Counted from the stretch's first letter, positions 49,994 to 60,600 are shown. The stretch is 64,000 nt of DNA from an uncultured Alphaproteobacteria bacterium (GCA_902826695.1 CADEFU010000001.1:235764-299763); one strand, 5' to 3'. Program-made: numbers and translations. The notes: generated from the letters alone by a model not told the origin.

Positions 49994-50671
49994 ATGCGAA
50001 TTCTGGTTGTTGAAGACGATCGCGAAGCGTCCGCCTATTTGGCACGCGGCCTGAAGGAAAGCGGTCACATTGTCGATCAAGCCGGCGACGGCGAGGACGG
50101 ATTGCACCTCGCCATGGCCGGCAACTACGACGTCGCCGTCGTGGACCGCATGATGCCCCGGCTCGACGGGCTTTCCATGGTGCGGCGCATGCGCGAGGAA
50201 GGGAACAAGACGCCGGTCTTGTTCCTGAGCGCGCTTGGCGAAGTGGACGACCGCGTGAAAGGTTTGCGCGCGGGCGGCGACGATTATCTCGCGAAGCCGT
50301 ACGCGTTTGTGGAACTGCTGGCGCGGATCGATGCTTTGGTCCGGCGCAACGGCAGCGACACGGTGACGACGAAGCTTGGTGTCGGCGATCTCGAGCTCGA
50401 CCTGTTGTCGCGCACGGCGACGCGGTCGGGACAGCGGATCGACCTGCAGCCGCGTGAGTTTCTGCTGCTCGAGTATCTGATGCGGCACGCGGGGCAAGTG
50501 GTCACGCGTACGATGCTTCTTGAGAATGTGTGGGAGTACCATTTCGATCCGCAGACGAATGTGATCGACGTGCATATCTCGCGGCTTAGAGCGAAGATCG
50601 ACAAGGGGTTCGAGGACCCATTGCTCCACACGGTGCGCGGCGCCGGGTATTCGCTCCGTGCGCTTGCTTGA
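49994..50671 (+). CDS. OmpR-family response regulator
   Basis: The 225-residue regulator has a receiver domain (VVEDDREASA, phospho-Asp in AVVDRMMPRLDG, Thr/Ser in FLSALG, Lys in YLAKPYAF) and a C-terminal winged helix (LQPREFLLLEYLMRHAGQVVTRTMLLENVWEYHFDPQTNVIDVHISRLRAKI). It sits between degP and its kinase, and overlaps the kinase by 14 bp. In rhizobia the FeuP/FeuQ pair occupies this place; whether it is orthologous needs a tree. Confidence 0.95.
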   Translation: MRILVVEDDREASAYLARGLKESGHIVDQAGDGEDGLHLAMAGNYDVAVVDRMMPRLDGLSMVRRMREEGNKTPVLFLSALGEVDDRVKGLRAGGDDYLAKPYAFVELLARIDALVRRNGSDTVTTKLGVGDLELDLLSRTATRSGQRIDLQPREFLLLEYLMRHAGQVVTRTMLLENVWEYHFDPQTNVIDVHISRLRAKIDKGFEDPLLHTVRGAGYSLRALA

Positions 50672-52157
50672 CGTCTTTCGCACGGCGACCTTTCGGCTCG
50701 CCTTTGCCTACCTGATGCTGTTCTCGGTGTCGGTGCTGTTGGTCCTCGGCTTCATCTACTGGCGCACGACCGGCACGCTGGCAACGCTGTCAGATGAGAC
50801 GATCAGGGCCGAGGTCGATGGCCTCGCCGAGCAGTACAAGCGGCGCCAATTGCCGGGCCTGCTTGCGATCGTCAAAGAGCGTGCCGCGCGGCAGAACCTG
50901 CGCACCCTTTATCTGCTCACGATCGGGGACATTCCGCTGGCCGGGAACCTGTCGATGTGGCCGCCCGATGCGGTGGCGGAGGGACGCGACTGGATCAACT
51001 TCACCTATGAGCGTGCGGACGATCCGGACAAGGAGCAGCGACCTGGGCGGGCGTTTCAGGCGCAACTCTCCGGCGGCTACCGGCTGCTGGTTGGGCGCGA
51101 TACCAAAGAGGTGAATGCGATCGGAGATGCGATCCGCTCGATCTTGATGTGGGCGACCGGGATCACCGCGCTAATCGGGATCGCAGGCGGCGTTTGGATC
51201 AGCCGCAATGTGCTGCGGCGTCTTGAGATGATCAATCGCACGAGCCGGGACATCATGTCGGGGGATCTGACGCGGCGCGTTCCGGTGATGGGCAACCGGG
51301 ACGAACTCGACGATTTGGCGACGAACCTCAATCAGATGCTGGAGCAGATCGAGCGGCTGATGATGGGAATGCGCGAGGTTGCCGACAACATCGCACACGA
51401 TTTGCGGACGCCGCTGAACCGGCTCCGCAACAAGCTCGAGGGTGCGATGATCGGGCATTCGTCGCGCGAGGAGACGCAGCTCGCCCTTGAGAGCGCGATC
51501 GGCGAGGCGGATGGATTGATCTCGACGTTCAACTCGCTGTTGCTGATCGCAGAGGCGGAGACGGGGGCGCATCGCGACACGCTCGAGCCCGTGGACCTGA
51601 GCGAGGTCATTCACGATATTGCCGATCTCTACGAACCGGCGGCGGACGATCGCGGCATTGCGCTGAAGTTCGTTGCGCCGACCAAGGTGATGGTACGCGG
51701 CAACCGGAGCCTGCTCGCTCGGGTGGCGGCGAACTTGGTCGAGAACGCGCTCAAGTACTCGCCGAGCGGCGGGGCGGTGACGGTGTCGGCAAGTGTGAAC
51801 GTGCGCGATCGCCGGCCGACATTTTCGGTGCGCGACTCGGGCCCTGGAATTCCGGAGGCCGATCGGGAGCGGGTGCTCGACCGGTTCGTGCGGTTGGAGC
51901 GCTCGCGCAATACGCCGGGGTCGGGGTTGGGGCTCAGCCTCGTCGCGGCGGTCGCGCGGATGCACGACGCGTCGATCACCCTTGAAGACGCCAAGCCGGG
52001 GCTGGTCGCGACGTTATCGTTCCCGGAGTTCGAGGAAGCGCCGGCTACGATTGCGGTGCAAGCTCGGCGCGTTCTTCCTTCACCCAAAAAAGCCCAACGA
52101 AACCCAGAACCAGAAACACAAGGATCGCGGCAAAGCCTGCCCGCTGGTCAAGCGTAA
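50658..52157 (+). CDS. HAMP-containing sensor histidine kinase
   Basis: The 499-residue kinase has two membrane helices bounding a periplasmic sensor domain, a HAMP domain (RRLEMINRTSRDIMSGDLTRRVP), a HisKA domain (MREVADNIAHDLRTPLNRLRNKLEG) and a HATPase domain (NLVENALKYSPSGG, VRDSGPGIP, SGLGLSLVAAVA). It phosphorylates the adjacent OmpR-type regulator. The last roughly 38 residues run past the normal end of the ATPase domain and overlap the convergent MFS gene by 113 bp, suggesting a lost stop codon. Confidence 0.94.
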   Translation: MRLLDVFRTATFRLAFAYLMLFSVSVLLVLGFIYWRTTGTLATLSDETIRAEVDGLAEQYKRRQLPGLLAIVKERAARQNLRTLYLLTIGDIPLAGNLSMWPPDAVAEGRDWINFTYERADDPDKEQRPGRAFQAQLSGGYRLLVGRDTKEVNAIGDAIRSILMWATGITALIGIAGGVWISRNVLRRLEMINRTSRDIMSGDLTRRVPVMGNRDELDDLATNLNQMLEQIERLMMGMREVADNIAHDLRTPLNRLRNKLEGAMIGHSSREETQLALESAIGEADGLISTFNSLLLIAEAETGAHRDTLEPVDLSEVIHDIADLYEPAADDRGIALKFVAPTKVMVRGNRSLLARVAANLVENALKYSPSGGAVTVSASVNVRDRRPTFSVRDSGPGIPEADRERVLDRFVRLERSRNTPGSGLGLSLVAAVARMHDASITLEDAKPGLVATLSFPEFEEAPATIAVQARRVLPSPKKAQRNPEPETQGSRQSLPAGQA

Positions 52158-53436
52158 TGGCGGTCACGGAAGTGACAAGCGCGGGTGCGGCGAAGGCGGT
52201 TGCTTTGCCGGTCAGGGTGTAGAGGCCGTAGACCTCCGAGATCATCGAGGTTGGCGCTATGCGTGCGACCATTGTGCGGCTTGAAGCGAGGACCGGGCCG
52301 ACGAACGCGCCGCCCACGATCGAGAAGGCGAGGCTCACCTGCTCCGGGAATTCGGTGAAGCCGAACTGGGCGAAGAAGACGCCCACGACGGGGAGCTGCC
52401 AGGCGCGGAGTTCGTCGGTGACCGGGAACACGAACAGGTACTCCGTCGGCGTTGTGCTGATCGAGCCGGCGACGGCGATGGTGAAGACGAAGAGGCTGAT
52501 CTGGATCGCGCGACGCGAGCCGATCTTGTCGTCGATCCAGCCGGAAAGGAACGAGGTGAAAACCGGCACGGTCAGAACGATCAGCGCATAGATGCCGATT
52601 TTCTGGAACGGCCAGCCGAAGATGCCGCTCAAATAGCCGGCGAGGAATGAGAAGACGGCGCTCATGCCGTCGGCGTAGATCGCCCGCACGATGAGGAATG
52701 TCGCGACGTTGCGGTAGTGCGAGACCTTCGAAATCGTTTGGCGGAGTTTGGCGAGGCCCTTGCGTATCGCCTGGCCAACCGTGAGGCCCGTGCGTTTGAC
52801 GTCGGGCGTGAAGAGTACGAACGGGATCGAGAAGACGAAGAGCCAGACGACGGCGAGCGGGCCGGAGAGTCGTTCGTGCGCGAACTCGCCGTCGAGCAGT
52901 GCGAGGATGCCGAGCGAGGGGAGGGCGAGCCAGAGCATGAACATCGACACGCTGCCGATGTAGTCGAAACTGTAGGCAAGGCCGCTCATGAAGCCGACGT
53001 TGTCGGGACGCGAGACATTGGGCAGCATCGCGTTGTGATAAATCGATGCGCACTCCATCGCGACGGCGGCGACGACGATGGCGATGAAGCCGAGTGTGAC
53101 GGCGCCGGGTGTCACCCACCAAAGTGCAAGCATCGCGGGGACGGCAGCAACCGAGAACCAGATCAGGCCGGGCTTGCGCGGGCCATAGGCGTCGGCGAGT
53201 GCGCCGAGAATGGGCGCCAAGATCGGGATCATGATGCCGGCCAGGACCTGTGTGTAGCCCCAGACGATCTGGCCTTGAACGTTGTCGCCGACGACGCTTT
53301 TTTGAAAGTACGCGTTGAAGACAAAGATGTTGACGATGACGAAGTAAGGGCTGCTCGCGAATTGGTAGAGCGCCCAGCCGAGCCGCCCGGCCAAACTCGC
53401 GGTTTCGGGGGCGGCCGTGCTGCTCTCAGCGCTCAT
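52045..53436 (-). CDS. MFS transporter of the UMF1/Atg22-like family
   Basis: This 463-residue carrier with twelve predicted helices belongs to the UMF1-type MFS branch. The N-terminal half contains QFASSPYFVIVNIFVFNAYF and LAPILGALADAYGPRKPGL, the MFS A-like loop. The substrate is unknown; relatives export amino acids or peptides. It starts 4 bp inside the FAH-family gene (ATGA) so the two are translationally coupled. Its 3' end overlaps the sensor kinase gene on the other strand by 113 bp. Confidence 0.87.
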   Translation of the reverse strand: MSAESSTAAPETASLAGRLGWALYQFASSPYFVIVNIFVFNAYFQKSVVGDNVQGQIVWGYTQVLAGIMIPILAPILGALADAYGPRKPGLIWFSVAAVPAMLALWWVTPGAVTLGFIAIVVAAVAMECASIYHNAMLPNVSRPDNVGFMSGLAYSFDYIGSVSMFMLWLALPSLGILALLDGEFAHERLSGPLAVVWLFVFSIPFVLFTPDVKRTGLTVGQAIRKGLAKLRQTISKVSHYRNVATFLIVRAIYADGMSAVFSFLAGYLSGIFGWPFQKIGIYALIVLTVPVFTSFLSGWIDDKIGSRRAIQISLFVFTIAVAGSISTTPTEYLFVFPVTDELRAWQLPVVGVFFAQFGFTEFPEQVSLAFSIVGGAFVGPVLASSRTMVARIAPTSMISEVYGLYTLTGKATAFAAPALVTSVTAITLDQRAGFAAILVFLVLGFVGLFWVKEERAELAPQS

Positions 53437-54308
53437 AGGATGACCGTCTCGCCGCGCTCGGCCTCGCAGACGTTTTCGATGACGCCGATGCCGTCGATTT
53501 CGACACGGACCTTGTCGCCGGCTTTCAGCCGGACCGGCGGATTGCGGAAGTTGCCGACCCCGGCGGGCGTGCCGGTGAAGATCACGTCGCCAGGTTCAAG
53601 CGTGAAGGCCGCGGTCAGGTGTTCGATTTGGGCCGGGATCTTGAAGATCATTTCCGCAGTGGAGGCGTTTTGCATGACCTCGCCGTTGAGCACGCAGCGG
53701 ATGGGGAGCGCGTGGACGTCTTTGATCTCGTCCGGCGTTACGATCCAAGGTCCGGTGGGGCCGTGCGTGTCGAAGCCTTTGCCCATCATCATGGTCGGCG
53801 AGCGTTGCTGCCAATCGCGCACGCTCACGTCGTTGCCGCACATGAAGCCTGCGATCACTTCGAACGCGCGCGCTGCGGGGACGTGGCGGCACTTGCGGCC
53901 GATGACAATGCAGAGCTCAGCTTCAAAGTCGATCTTGTCGGAGACTTTTGGAATTTGGATGGCGTCGTTCGGACCGGCAATGCAGGTTGCCTGCTTTGCG
54001 AACCAGATTTGATGTTCGGGGATCGGGCGGTTGCCTTCGCGAACGTGGTCGGCGTAGTTCAGGCCGATCGCGAGCACTTTGCCGGGGCGCGGGACGGGCG
54101 CTTCCAAGCGCACCTTCGCGAGCGGTAAGTGGCCTCGTCCGCTTTCGACGGCCGCTCGGGCTGCGCTCATTGCGGCTTCGCCCGCGCGCAGAAAGGGGAT
54201 CATCGTTTGGGGGAGATTTGGAGCGGTGGCGGCGAGGTCGACAATCGTGTCGCCGGTGACGATGCCGAGGCGGCGGCGGTGGTTTTCGGTAAAGGTCGCG
54301 AGTTTCAT
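53433..54308 (-). CDS. Fumarylacetoacetate hydrolase family protein
   Basis: The 291-residue FAH-fold hydrolase/isomerase has the metal-binding acidic cluster in KIDFEAELCIVIG (E-x-E) and the Asp of FMCGNDVSVRDWQ, followed by KGFDTHGPTGPWIVT and the end LKAGDKVRVEIDGIG. Members cleave beta-diketones or act on 2-oxohepta-3-ene-1,7-dioate-type substrates in aromatic catabolism. It is 4 bp overlapped with the MFS gene, which may import or export its substrate. Confidence 0.9.
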   Translation of the reverse strand: MKLATFTENHRRRLGIVTGDTIVDLAATAPNLPQTMIPFLRAGEAAMSAARAAVESGRGHLPLAKVRLEAPVPRPGKVLAIGLNYADHVREGNRPIPEHQIWFAKQATCIAGPNDAIQIPKVSDKIDFEAELCIVIGRKCRHVPAARAFEVIAGFMCGNDVSVRDWQQRSPTMMMGKGFDTHGPTGPWIVTPDEIKDVHALPIRCVLNGEVMQNASTAEMIFKIPAQIEHLTAAFTLEPGDVIFTGTPAGVGNFRNPPVRLKAGDKVRVEIDGIGVIENVCEAERGETVIL

Positions 54309-54621
54309 GATGCTCTATGAGTCGGGCCGGATGCGCCGCAGTTAGAGCAGGGGCGTTCGCGAAAAGCACGTCCCGCGAATCGCGAGGGTGCGGAATGAGC
54401 CTCGCCCACGGTCAAAACGCAAGATGGGGCAACGGTTTTTTGCACCTGATACCCAGAAATCCGCAAAAACAAACGCTTTGCGACCGGTATGGTGCAAAAA
54501 GTCTAAGTAAAATGCGTAATTTTGTAGATTGCTTAATGTCTATCCGTTATACCGGGCCTCATCGCTGATCTCACATTGAGGTCGCGTCCAACCCAAACAA
54601 AGATTTAGGGGCAGAACCCAA
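54309..54621. other. AT-richer gap upstream of HU
   Basis: The gap of 313 bp separates the leftward FAH-family gene from the rightward HU gene and is clearly AT-richer than its surroundings, particularly from 54465 to 54560. It probably holds the promoter(s) for HU and the divergent unit, but I cannot fix -35 and -10 elements with confidence. I see no coding frame. Confidence 0.4.
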
Positions 54622-54912
54622 ATGAGCAAATCGGACTTTATCCTCGCCGTCGCCAAGCGTGGCGGAGACCTCCCGAAGGCGGAAGCCAAGCGCGTGATCG
54701 AACTCGTGTTCGGCACGATCGAAGCGAGCCTCAAGGGCCTCAAGGGCGGTGGAAAGCTCCCGATCGGTAACTTCGGCGTATTCACGGTTGCCAAGCGCCC
54801 GGCGCGCATGGGCCGCAATCCGCGGACCGGCGAAGCGATCAAGATCAAGGCGTCGAAGAAGCTGCGTTTCCGCCCGGCGAAGACGCTGAAAGCGGCGGCG
54901 GGCATCGTCTAA
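54622..54912 (+). CDS. HU-family DNA-binding protein
   Basis: The 96-residue nucleoid protein matches HU/IHF throughout: MSKSDFILAVAKRG at the start, the beta-arm signature GRNPRTGEAIKIKASKKLRFRPAKTL, and the hydrophobic core FGTIEASLKG. It bends and compacts DNA. The start has a GGGGCAGAACCC context and the family N-terminus; a terminator follows. Confidence 0.95.
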   Translation: MSKSDFILAVAKRGGDLPKAEAKRVIELVFGTIEASLKGLKGGGKLPIGNFGVFTVAKRPARMGRNPRTGEAIKIKASKKLRFRPAKTLKAAAGIV

Positions 54913-54941
54913 GCTCGCAGCTTTGCCGCACGGCAGATCAG

Positions 54942-54980
54942 ACGGCCTTGAGCGGCGACGCTCGGGGCCGTTTTCTTTTT
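54942..54980 (+). terminator. Rho-independent terminator after HU
   Basis: ACGGCC with an inner GAGCG pairs with CGCTC and GGCCGT around a GCGA turn; TTTTCTTTTT follows. It lies 29 bp past the HU stop codon and just before the convergent DUF423 gene. Confidence 0.88.
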
Positions 54981-54984
54981 GCGT

Positions 54985-55326
54985 TCAGTCCGCCTGTCTT
55001 AGCAACAAGACGATCCAACCCAGCAGCATCACGAAGCCGCCGACCGGTACGACCAAATCCAGCGGGTGCTGGCCCGTGAAGGCGATGAAGTAGAGCATCG
55101 CCGCCCAAACTGTCGTGCCGGCGGCAATCAGCACTGCGGCGAGCGCCGTCTTCGTTCGTGCGATGAACATCAACGCCAGCCCTTGGAGCGTTTCCAGTGT
55201 CGAACCGGCGCGGACAAGTTCGAGCGCGTGTTGATCGAGCGCGTCTCTGAGCGGGTGCAGGCTGAGGAATAGTAGCGCGGTTCCGAGAAGCGCGTGCAAA
55301 ACTCCGATCGACCAAACCCATCGCAT
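54985..55326 (-). CDS. DUF423-family small membrane protein
   Basis: This 113-residue protein has four hydrophobic helices. The second half (GTTVWAAMLYFIAFTGQHPLDLVVPVGGFVMLLGWIVLLLR) matches the C-terminal signature of DUF423 proteins (YwdK-like); the function is unknown. The start is the ATG at 55326; longer frames lack membrane-protein sense. It is divergent from glnE, and an in-frame glnE ATG at 55325 would overlap its start codon. Confidence 0.75.
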   Translation of the reverse strand: MRWVWSIGVLHALLGTALLFLSLHPLRDALDQHALELVRAGSTLETLQGLALMFIARTKTALAAVLIAAGTTVWAAMLYFIAFTGQHPLDLVVPVGGFVMLLGWIVLLLRQAD

Positions 55327-55435
55327 GATGACAGCCCCCGCGCTCCTACAGGATTTTGCCGGGTATGTTTGCCACATGCAACCGGGGCCCGCGCTTGCAT
55401 TGCGCATGACCGCGGCTTGGGGCAAACGTAAGCGT

Positions 55436-58318
55436 ATGACCGGAACGTTTGCCTCACGAATTGCGCGACTGCCCGAGGTGTTCGACGCCGAGCGTGCGGC
55501 GCGGATGCTGGAGGACCTCGGCGAGCGCGCGGGTACGGGGCGCTTGCGGGAGCTCATCGGAGCGGCGGCGTCGAACAGCCCGTATCTTTCGCGTTTGATG
55601 ACGCGCGAGGCTGACAATATTGAGGCCGATCTCGCAGGGGATCCGCGCATCACGCTCGCGTCACTGTTGGCGGGGTTGCGGTTCGACGAGACGCCACCGC
55701 GCGCGGACATGATGCGCCGCTTGCGTGAAGTGAAACGGCGTGCGTCGTTGTTGATTGCGCTCGCCGATCTGGGTGGCTTGTGGGATCTCGACGAGGTGAC
55801 GGGGGCGCTAACGCGGCTGGCCGACGCGGCGCTCGCCAGTTCGCTAAGGTTTGCGATGATTGACGCGGTGGGGCGCGGGCGACTTGCACCTGCCGATCCG
55901 ATAGAGCCTGCGGGGGAGAGCGGGCTCTTCTTCCTTGCGATGGGGAAGTATGGGGCGCACGAGCTGAACTACTCGAGCGATATCGACTTCAGCTGCTACT
56001 TCAATCCGGAGCGGCTGCCCGTCGCGAGCAACGTAGAGCCGCGCGAGTTTGCCGTGCGGTTGACGCAGGCAACCGTTGCGCTGATGCAGGAGGCCACCGG
56101 GGACGGGTATGTGTTCCGCTGCGATTTGCGGCTTCGGCCGGATGCGGGATCGACGCAGATCGCGGTGTCCACGCGGGCGGCGGAATCCTACTACGAGAGC
56201 ATGGGGCAGAATTGGGAGCGCGCGGCGATGATCAAGGCGCGACCGTGCGCCGGCGATCTCGATGAGGGGCGCGCTTTCCTTGCGAATCTGGAACCGTTCG
56301 TTTGGCGCAAGTATCTGGACTACGCGGCGATCGAAGACATTCACTCGATCAAGCGGCAGATCCATGCGCATGGCGGGCATGGCGAGGTCGCGGTGGCGGG
56401 ACACAACGTCAAGCTTGGGCGTGGCGGCATTCGTGAGATCGAGTTTTTCGCGCAGACGCAGCAGTTGATCCTGGGCGGGCGGATACCGTCGTTGCGCAAC
56501 GCTCGGACGGTCGATGCTCTGGCGGCGTTGACGGCGCGAGGGGTTATTGCCGAAGGGACGCGCGCCGATCTTGCGGAGACCTATGAGTTTCTGCGCACGC
56601 TCGAGCACCGATTGCAGATGATCGAGGACGAGCAGACCCACTCGATGCCGAAGACGGCTGAGGGGCTGAGCAATGTCGCGCGGTTCATGGGGTTTGCCGT
56701 GACGCAGACGTTTGCCGATACGCTGCGCGATCATTTGCTGCGGGTACAAGGCCATTACGGGAAGCTGTTCGAAGGTAAGCCGTCGTTGTCGGAAAACTCG
56801 GGGAGCCTTGTGTTCACCGGCGTTGAGGAAGACCCCGAAACGGTGGCGACGTTGCGCAAGCTTGGGTTCAGTCAGCCTGAAGCGCTGTCGGCGACGATCC
56901 GCGGGTGGCATCACGGGCGTATCCGCGCCACGCGGAGCGAGAAGGCGCGCGAGAAGCTCACTGCGCTGATGCCGCTGTTGCTGCAGGCGTTGGGTAAAAC
57001 CGCAAATCCCGACATCGCTTTTACGCGGTTCGACAAGTTCTTGAGCGGGTTGCCGTCCGGCGTACAGGTGTTCGCGCTGCTGTACTCGAACCCGCGGTTG
57101 CTGGACTTGATTGCGGAGATCGTGGGCACGGCGCCGCGCTTGGCGGATCATTTGGCGGTACGGCCGGGGTTGCTCGATGTGCTCATCGACGTCGACTTTC
57201 TGCGGCATCAACCATTGCTTGGCGAATTGAGCGAAAGCCTTGCGCCGCTGATGAAGGCTGCAAAGTCGTTCGAGGAGCGGCTTGATGTGGCGCGACGGTG
57301 GACAAAGGATCAGCAATTCCGCGTGGGGCTCCAGCTGTTGCGCGGCGAGATCGATGGCGTTCAAGCTGGGTTTGCGTTTGCGGATGTCGCGGAAGCCGCG
57401 ATTGTGGCGCTGAACGCGGCGGTGATGGACGAAGCCGTTGCGGCGCATGGAAGCGTCGCCGGCGGCGGCATGGCTGTGATCGCGATGGGCCGCCTCGGCG
57501 GGCGCGAGATGACGGCGGCGTCGGATCTCGACCTGATCTTCGTCTACGATCATGCGAAGGATGCGGTGGGGTCGGATGGGGCGCGGCCGTTGGCGCCGAG
57601 CCTTTACTTTGCGCGCGCGTCGCAGCGGCTGATCTCCGCGCTGACCGTCATGACCGGCGAGGGTGGGCTCTACGACGTCGACATGCGGCTTCGGCCGTCC
57701 GGCAACAAAGGGCCGGTCGCGGTGTCGTTCGAGACCTTTGCTAAGTATCAGGCCGACGAGGCATGGACGTGGGAGCGGCTGGCCCTGACACGGGCGCGGG
57801 TGGTCGCGGGTCCGCGGGAACTGTGCGAGCGGGTTGAGGCTGTGATCCGCGGCGCGCTAACGGTGCCGCGCGATCGAGCGCAAGTTCTCGCCGATGTGGC
57901 CGACATGCGCGGCCGGCTTGATCGCGAGCGCGCGGCGAAATCGGTGTGGGATTTGAAGGAAGCGAAGGGCGGTCTCTTCGACGTTGAGTTTATCGCGCAG
58001 GGTTTGCAGTTGGTGGGCGGCGAGAGTGTGCTCGCGCCGAACACGTTGGCGGCGCTGCGCGCGCTGTCGAAGGGTTTCGATGTAGCCGATGCGCGCGAAC
58101 TGGATGCGGCGGCTTTGCTCTATCTCAACGTCATGCAGGTCCTGCGGTTGACGGTCGACGGCAGCTTCGTTCCCGGTGAGGCTTCGGCGTCGTTGCAGGC
58201 GCTGATCGCGCGCGTGGCGGGGCTTGGCTCGTTTGGCGAGGTTGAGCTCAAGCTCGGTGAGACCGAGGAGAAGGTGCGCGCGTTGTTCGAGCGGCTGATC
58301 GGCAAGGTGGCTGCTTAG
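55436..58318 (+). CDS. glnE: Bifunctional glutamine synthetase adenylyltransferase/deadenylyltransferase
   Basis: GlnE regulates glutamine synthetase by attaching and removing AMP in response to PII. It has two nucleotidyltransferase domains in tandem: the N-terminal site [15 protein letters not shown] (about residue 170) removes AMP, and the C-terminal site [18 protein letters not shown] (about residue 684) adds it, each with the linker regions for PII. The total of 960 residues from the ATG at 55436 is normal. Starts at 55406 and 55325 are also in frame; I prefer 55436 ([13 protein letters not shown]). It follows the degP-regulator-kinase cluster at a distance, as in the ancestral order. 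Confidence 0.93.
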   Translation: MTGTFASRIARLPEVFDAERAARMLEDLGERAGTGRLRELIGAAASNSPYLSRLMTREADNIEADLAGDPRITLASLLAGLRFDETPPRADMMRRLREVKRRASLLIALADLGGLWDLDEVTGALTRLADAALASSLRFAMIDAVGRGRLAPADPIEPAGESGLFFLAMGKYGAHELNYSSDIDFSCYFNPERLPVASNVEPREFAVRLTQATVALMQEATGDGYVFRCDLRLRPDAGSTQIAVSTRAAESYYESMGQNWERAAMIKARPCAGDLDEGRAFLANLEPFVWRKYLDYAAIEDIHSIKRQIHAHGGHGEVAVAGHNVKLGRGGIREIEFFAQTQQLILGGRIPSLRNARTVDALAALTARGVIAEGTRADLAETYEFLRTLEHRLQMIEDEQTHSMPKTAEGLSNVARFMGFAVTQTFADTLRDHLLRVQGHYGKLFEGKPSLSENSGSLVFTGVEEDPETVATLRKLGFSQPEALSATIRGWHHGRIRATRSEKAREKLTALMPLLLQALGKTANPDIAFTRFDKFLSGLPSGVQVFALLYSNPRLLDLIAEIVGTAPRLADHLAVRPGLLDVLIDVDFLRHQPLLGELSESLAPLMKAAKSFEERLDVARRWTKDQQFRVGLQLLRGEIDGVQAGFAFADVAEAAIVALNAAVMDEAVAAHGSVAGGGMAVIAMGRLGGREMTAASDLDLIFVYDHAKDAVGSDGARPLAPSLYFARASQRLISALTVMTGEGGLYDVDMRLRPSGNKGPVAVSFETFAKYQADEAWTWERLALTRARVVAGPRELCERVEAVIRGALTVPRDRAQVLADVADMRGRLDRERAAKSVWDLKEAKGGLFDVEFIAQGLQLVGGESVLAPNTLAALRALSKGFDVADARELDAAALLYLNVMQVLRLTVDGSFVPGEASASLQALIARVAGLGSFGEVELKLGETEEKVRALFERLIGKVAA

Positions 58319-59712
58319 AGCTTTGCGAGGACGCTTGCTGCGAACTCGGACAGCGTGTCATCGCGTGCACCCATGATGACGATGCGGTCGCCGGGCTTTG
58401 CCAGTTCGGCGAGTTTGTCGCCACATTTGGCGCGGTCGGCGATGTAGATGGCTCGACGGCTGTTGGCGGCGACGCCCGCGGTGATGTCTTCGCTGCCGAC
58501 GGTGCGGGTGGTCGTGCCGCCGAAATAGGTCGCGTCCGGCATCAGGAGGATGTCGTCTGGGTGCAGGCCAGAAGCGAAGCTCTCGATCAGTTCGTTCTTC
58601 ATCAGGCGCAGCGGGCCGTAGCCGTGCGGCTGAAACATCACGAGGATGCGGCCCTGGAACGCGTGCAGCGTTTGCAAAGTCGCCGCGATCTTGTCGGGGT
58701 TATGGGCGAAGTCGTCGATAACGGTGATGTTGTTCTTCGTGCCCACGATTTCGAAGCGACGTTTGATGCCGGTAAATGTGGCAAGCCCTTCGGCTGCGTC
58801 TTTCAGCGCGATGCCACAGGCGCGGGCGGCGCAGAGGGCGGCGAGGGCGTTCGCGACGTTGTGGGTGCCGGGGGCTTGGAGGTGGACATCGAGCCTTGCG
58901 CCGGTATCGCGTTCGGTAACTTCGAACGTGATGCCGGTTGGTGCTGGGCGGAGGCGGCCGGCGAACAGGTCGGCGCGCAGGTCGGTGAGGCTGAACGTGA
59001 GGGCGTGTTTGAAGTCCTTGGCAAGCGCTTTGGTTTCGTCGTTGTCGAGGTTCAGGACGGGGACCTTTGCCTTGCCGATGAAGTCGCGGAACAGCGCGCG
59101 AAGTTCGTCCATCGATTTGTGGTCGAGCGAGATGTTGGTCACGACGGCGACATGCGGACGATAGAGCGCGATCGAGCCATCGCTTTCGTCGACCTCGCTG
59201 ACGAATGCGTCGCCGGTGCCGACGGCGGCGCTGGCGAACGGGATGTCGGGCGTGACGAAGTTCTTCATCACGGCGCCGTTCATGATCGTGGGCTTCAGGC
59301 CCGCGTGCTGCAGGATCCAACCCGCCATGCCGGTGGTCGTGGATTTGCCGCTCGTGCCACCGATGGCGACGCTTGTTTTGGCGGCGTTGAAAAGGTCGGC
59401 AAGGAGGTTAGCGCGGCGCATCGTGGCCAGGTTCAGGCGCTTTGCGGCTTGAACGTCGGGCACCGTGTCTTCGACGGCGGCGGACGTTACGAGCACTTGG
59501 TCGGCGCTGGTGACGCCGCTGCCGTCTTGCGGGAACAGGCCGATGCCGCGTGCTCTCAGGAAGTCGAACTTGGCGCCGGTGCGGCCTTGGTCGAGGGCGC
59601 GGTCGGAGCCGTCTACTTTATAACCGGAGCCGCGCAGAATCAGCGCGAGCGGCAACATTCCGCTACCCCCGATGCCGCAGAAGAAATACCGTGCGTTCTG
59701 ATTCAAACTCAT
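58315..59712 (-). CDS. Mur ligase family protein, Mpl/MurC-like
   Basis: This 465-residue Mur-type ATP-dependent ligase has the N-terminal UDP-binding [20 protein letters not shown], the ATP loop [12 protein letters not shown], the central motif [16 protein letters not shown] and the C-terminal [14 protein letters not shown]. MurC adds L-Ala to UDP-MurNAc; Mpl instead attaches a recycled tripeptide. The gene is alone here, outside a dcw cluster, and next to an LD-carboxypeptidase gene, so recycling (Mpl-like) is more likely than de novo MurC. Its stop overlaps glnE by 4 bp. Confidence 0.85.
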   Translation of the reverse strand: MSLNQNARYFFCGIGGSGMLPLALILRGSGYKVDGSDRALDQGRTGAKFDFLRARGIGLFPQDGSGVTSADQVLVTSAAVEDTVPDVQAAKRLNLATMRRANLLADLFNAAKTSVAIGGTSGKSTTTGMAGWILQHAGLKPTIMNGAVMKNFVTPDIPFASAAVGTGDAFVSEVDESDGSIALYRPHVAVVTNISLDHKSMDELRALFRDFIGKAKVPVLNLDNDETKALAKDFKHALTFSLTDLRADLFAGRLRPAPTGITFEVTERDTGARLDVHLQAPGTHNVANALAALCAARACGIALKDAAEGLATFTGIKRRFEIVGTKNNITVIDDFAHNPDKIAATLQTLHAFQGRILVMFQPHGYGPLRLMKNELIESFASGLHPDDILLMPDATYFGGTTTRTVGSEDITAGVAANSRRAIYIADRAKCGDKLAELAKPGDRIVIMGARDDTLSEFAASVLAKL

Positions 59713-59757
59713 CGCGCGTTGATCGCATAGGATGGCGCTCGCGACAATGGTTCGTTC

Positions 59758-60600
59758 ATGACAGCAAAGCCCTCGAATATCGCCGTTGTAGCCCCTGCCA
59801 ACCGCTTCGATCCGGCGATTGCGCAGCGGGTGAAGGCGCTTGTCGCCGCGTCGTATGCCGACCGGGTCGCGCTGAGCGTGCATCCGCAGTGTCACTTATC
59901 CGCGGGGCATTTCGCCGGCGACGATGACGCCCGGACCGCCGCGTTCGTAGAGGTCGCGAATGATCCGTCGATCGACGCGGTTTGGTTCGCGCGCGGCGGT
60001 TATGGTTCGTGCCGCATATTGGAAGCGGCGCTGCCGCAGCTTGGGCATGAAGCCCGCCGCAAGACTTATCTTGGCTACAGCGACATGGGCTCATTGCTGG
60101 GGGCCCTCTACGCGCGCGGGTTTCAGCGCGTGGTGCATGGGCCGATGCCGTCCGATCTTGCGCGCGACGGCGGGGAGGCAGCCGTGCGGCGGGCGCTCGA
60201 TTATCTCAGCGGCGATGCGGCGGGGCTGGAGCCAACGGCGCAGTCGGGCGCGAAGTGTGCAGCGTTCAACATAAAGACCTTGGGTGAGCTGATCGGGACG
60301 CCGTATCTGCCCGATCTCACCGACCATGTGCTGCTGCTGGAGGAAGTGGCGGAGTACATGTATTCGATCGACCGCGCGTTCTTTCACATCACGTCGTCAC
60401 CGGCGTTGCGGAAGGTGGCTGGGATCAAGCTTGGGCGATGCTCGCAAGTACCGGACAACGATCCGCCATTCGAAAAGAGCGAGGTTGAGGTCGCCGCCTA
60501 CTGGTGCATGCGGTCCGGTATTGCCTATCTCGGCCGCGCGGATATCGGGCACGACGCGGACAACAAGATTGTGCCGTTCGGCGCGATGCTCAGCTCTTGA
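59758..60600 (+). CDS. LD-carboxypeptidase (peptidase S66 family)
   Basis: This 280-residue S66 peptidase removes the terminal D-Ala from the tetrapeptide of recycled muropeptides. The nucleophile is Ser108 in [15 protein letters not shown]; the Glu in [15 protein letters not shown] and the His in [14 protein letters not shown] complete the triad. It is divergent from the Mpl-like ligase with 45 bp between start codons, a fitting pairing for peptidoglycan recycling. Its 3' end overlaps the ABC ATPase stop by 11 bp. Confidence 0.92.
   Translation: MTAKPSNIAVVAPANRFDPAIAQRVKALVAASYADRVALSVHPQCHLSAGHFAGDDDARTAAFVEVANDPSIDAVWFARGGYGSCRILEAALPQLGHEARRKTYLGYSDMGSLLGALYARGFQRVVHGPMPSDLARDGGEAAVRRALDYLSGDAAGLEPTAQSGAKCAAFNIKTLGELIGTPYLPDLTDHVLLLEEVAEYMYSIDRAFFHITSSPALRKVAGIKLGRCSQVPDNDPPFEKSEVEVAAYWCMRSGIAYLGRADIGHDADNKIVPFGAMLSS

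Noticed and set aside
55844..57553. A 569-codon open frame antisense to glnE (and similar long frames antisense to degP, ccmF, parE and the DEAD-box helicase)
   Set aside because: These are Arg/His/Leu-rich shadow frames expected in high-GC DNA; the opposite strand encodes clear, motif-bearing proteins.
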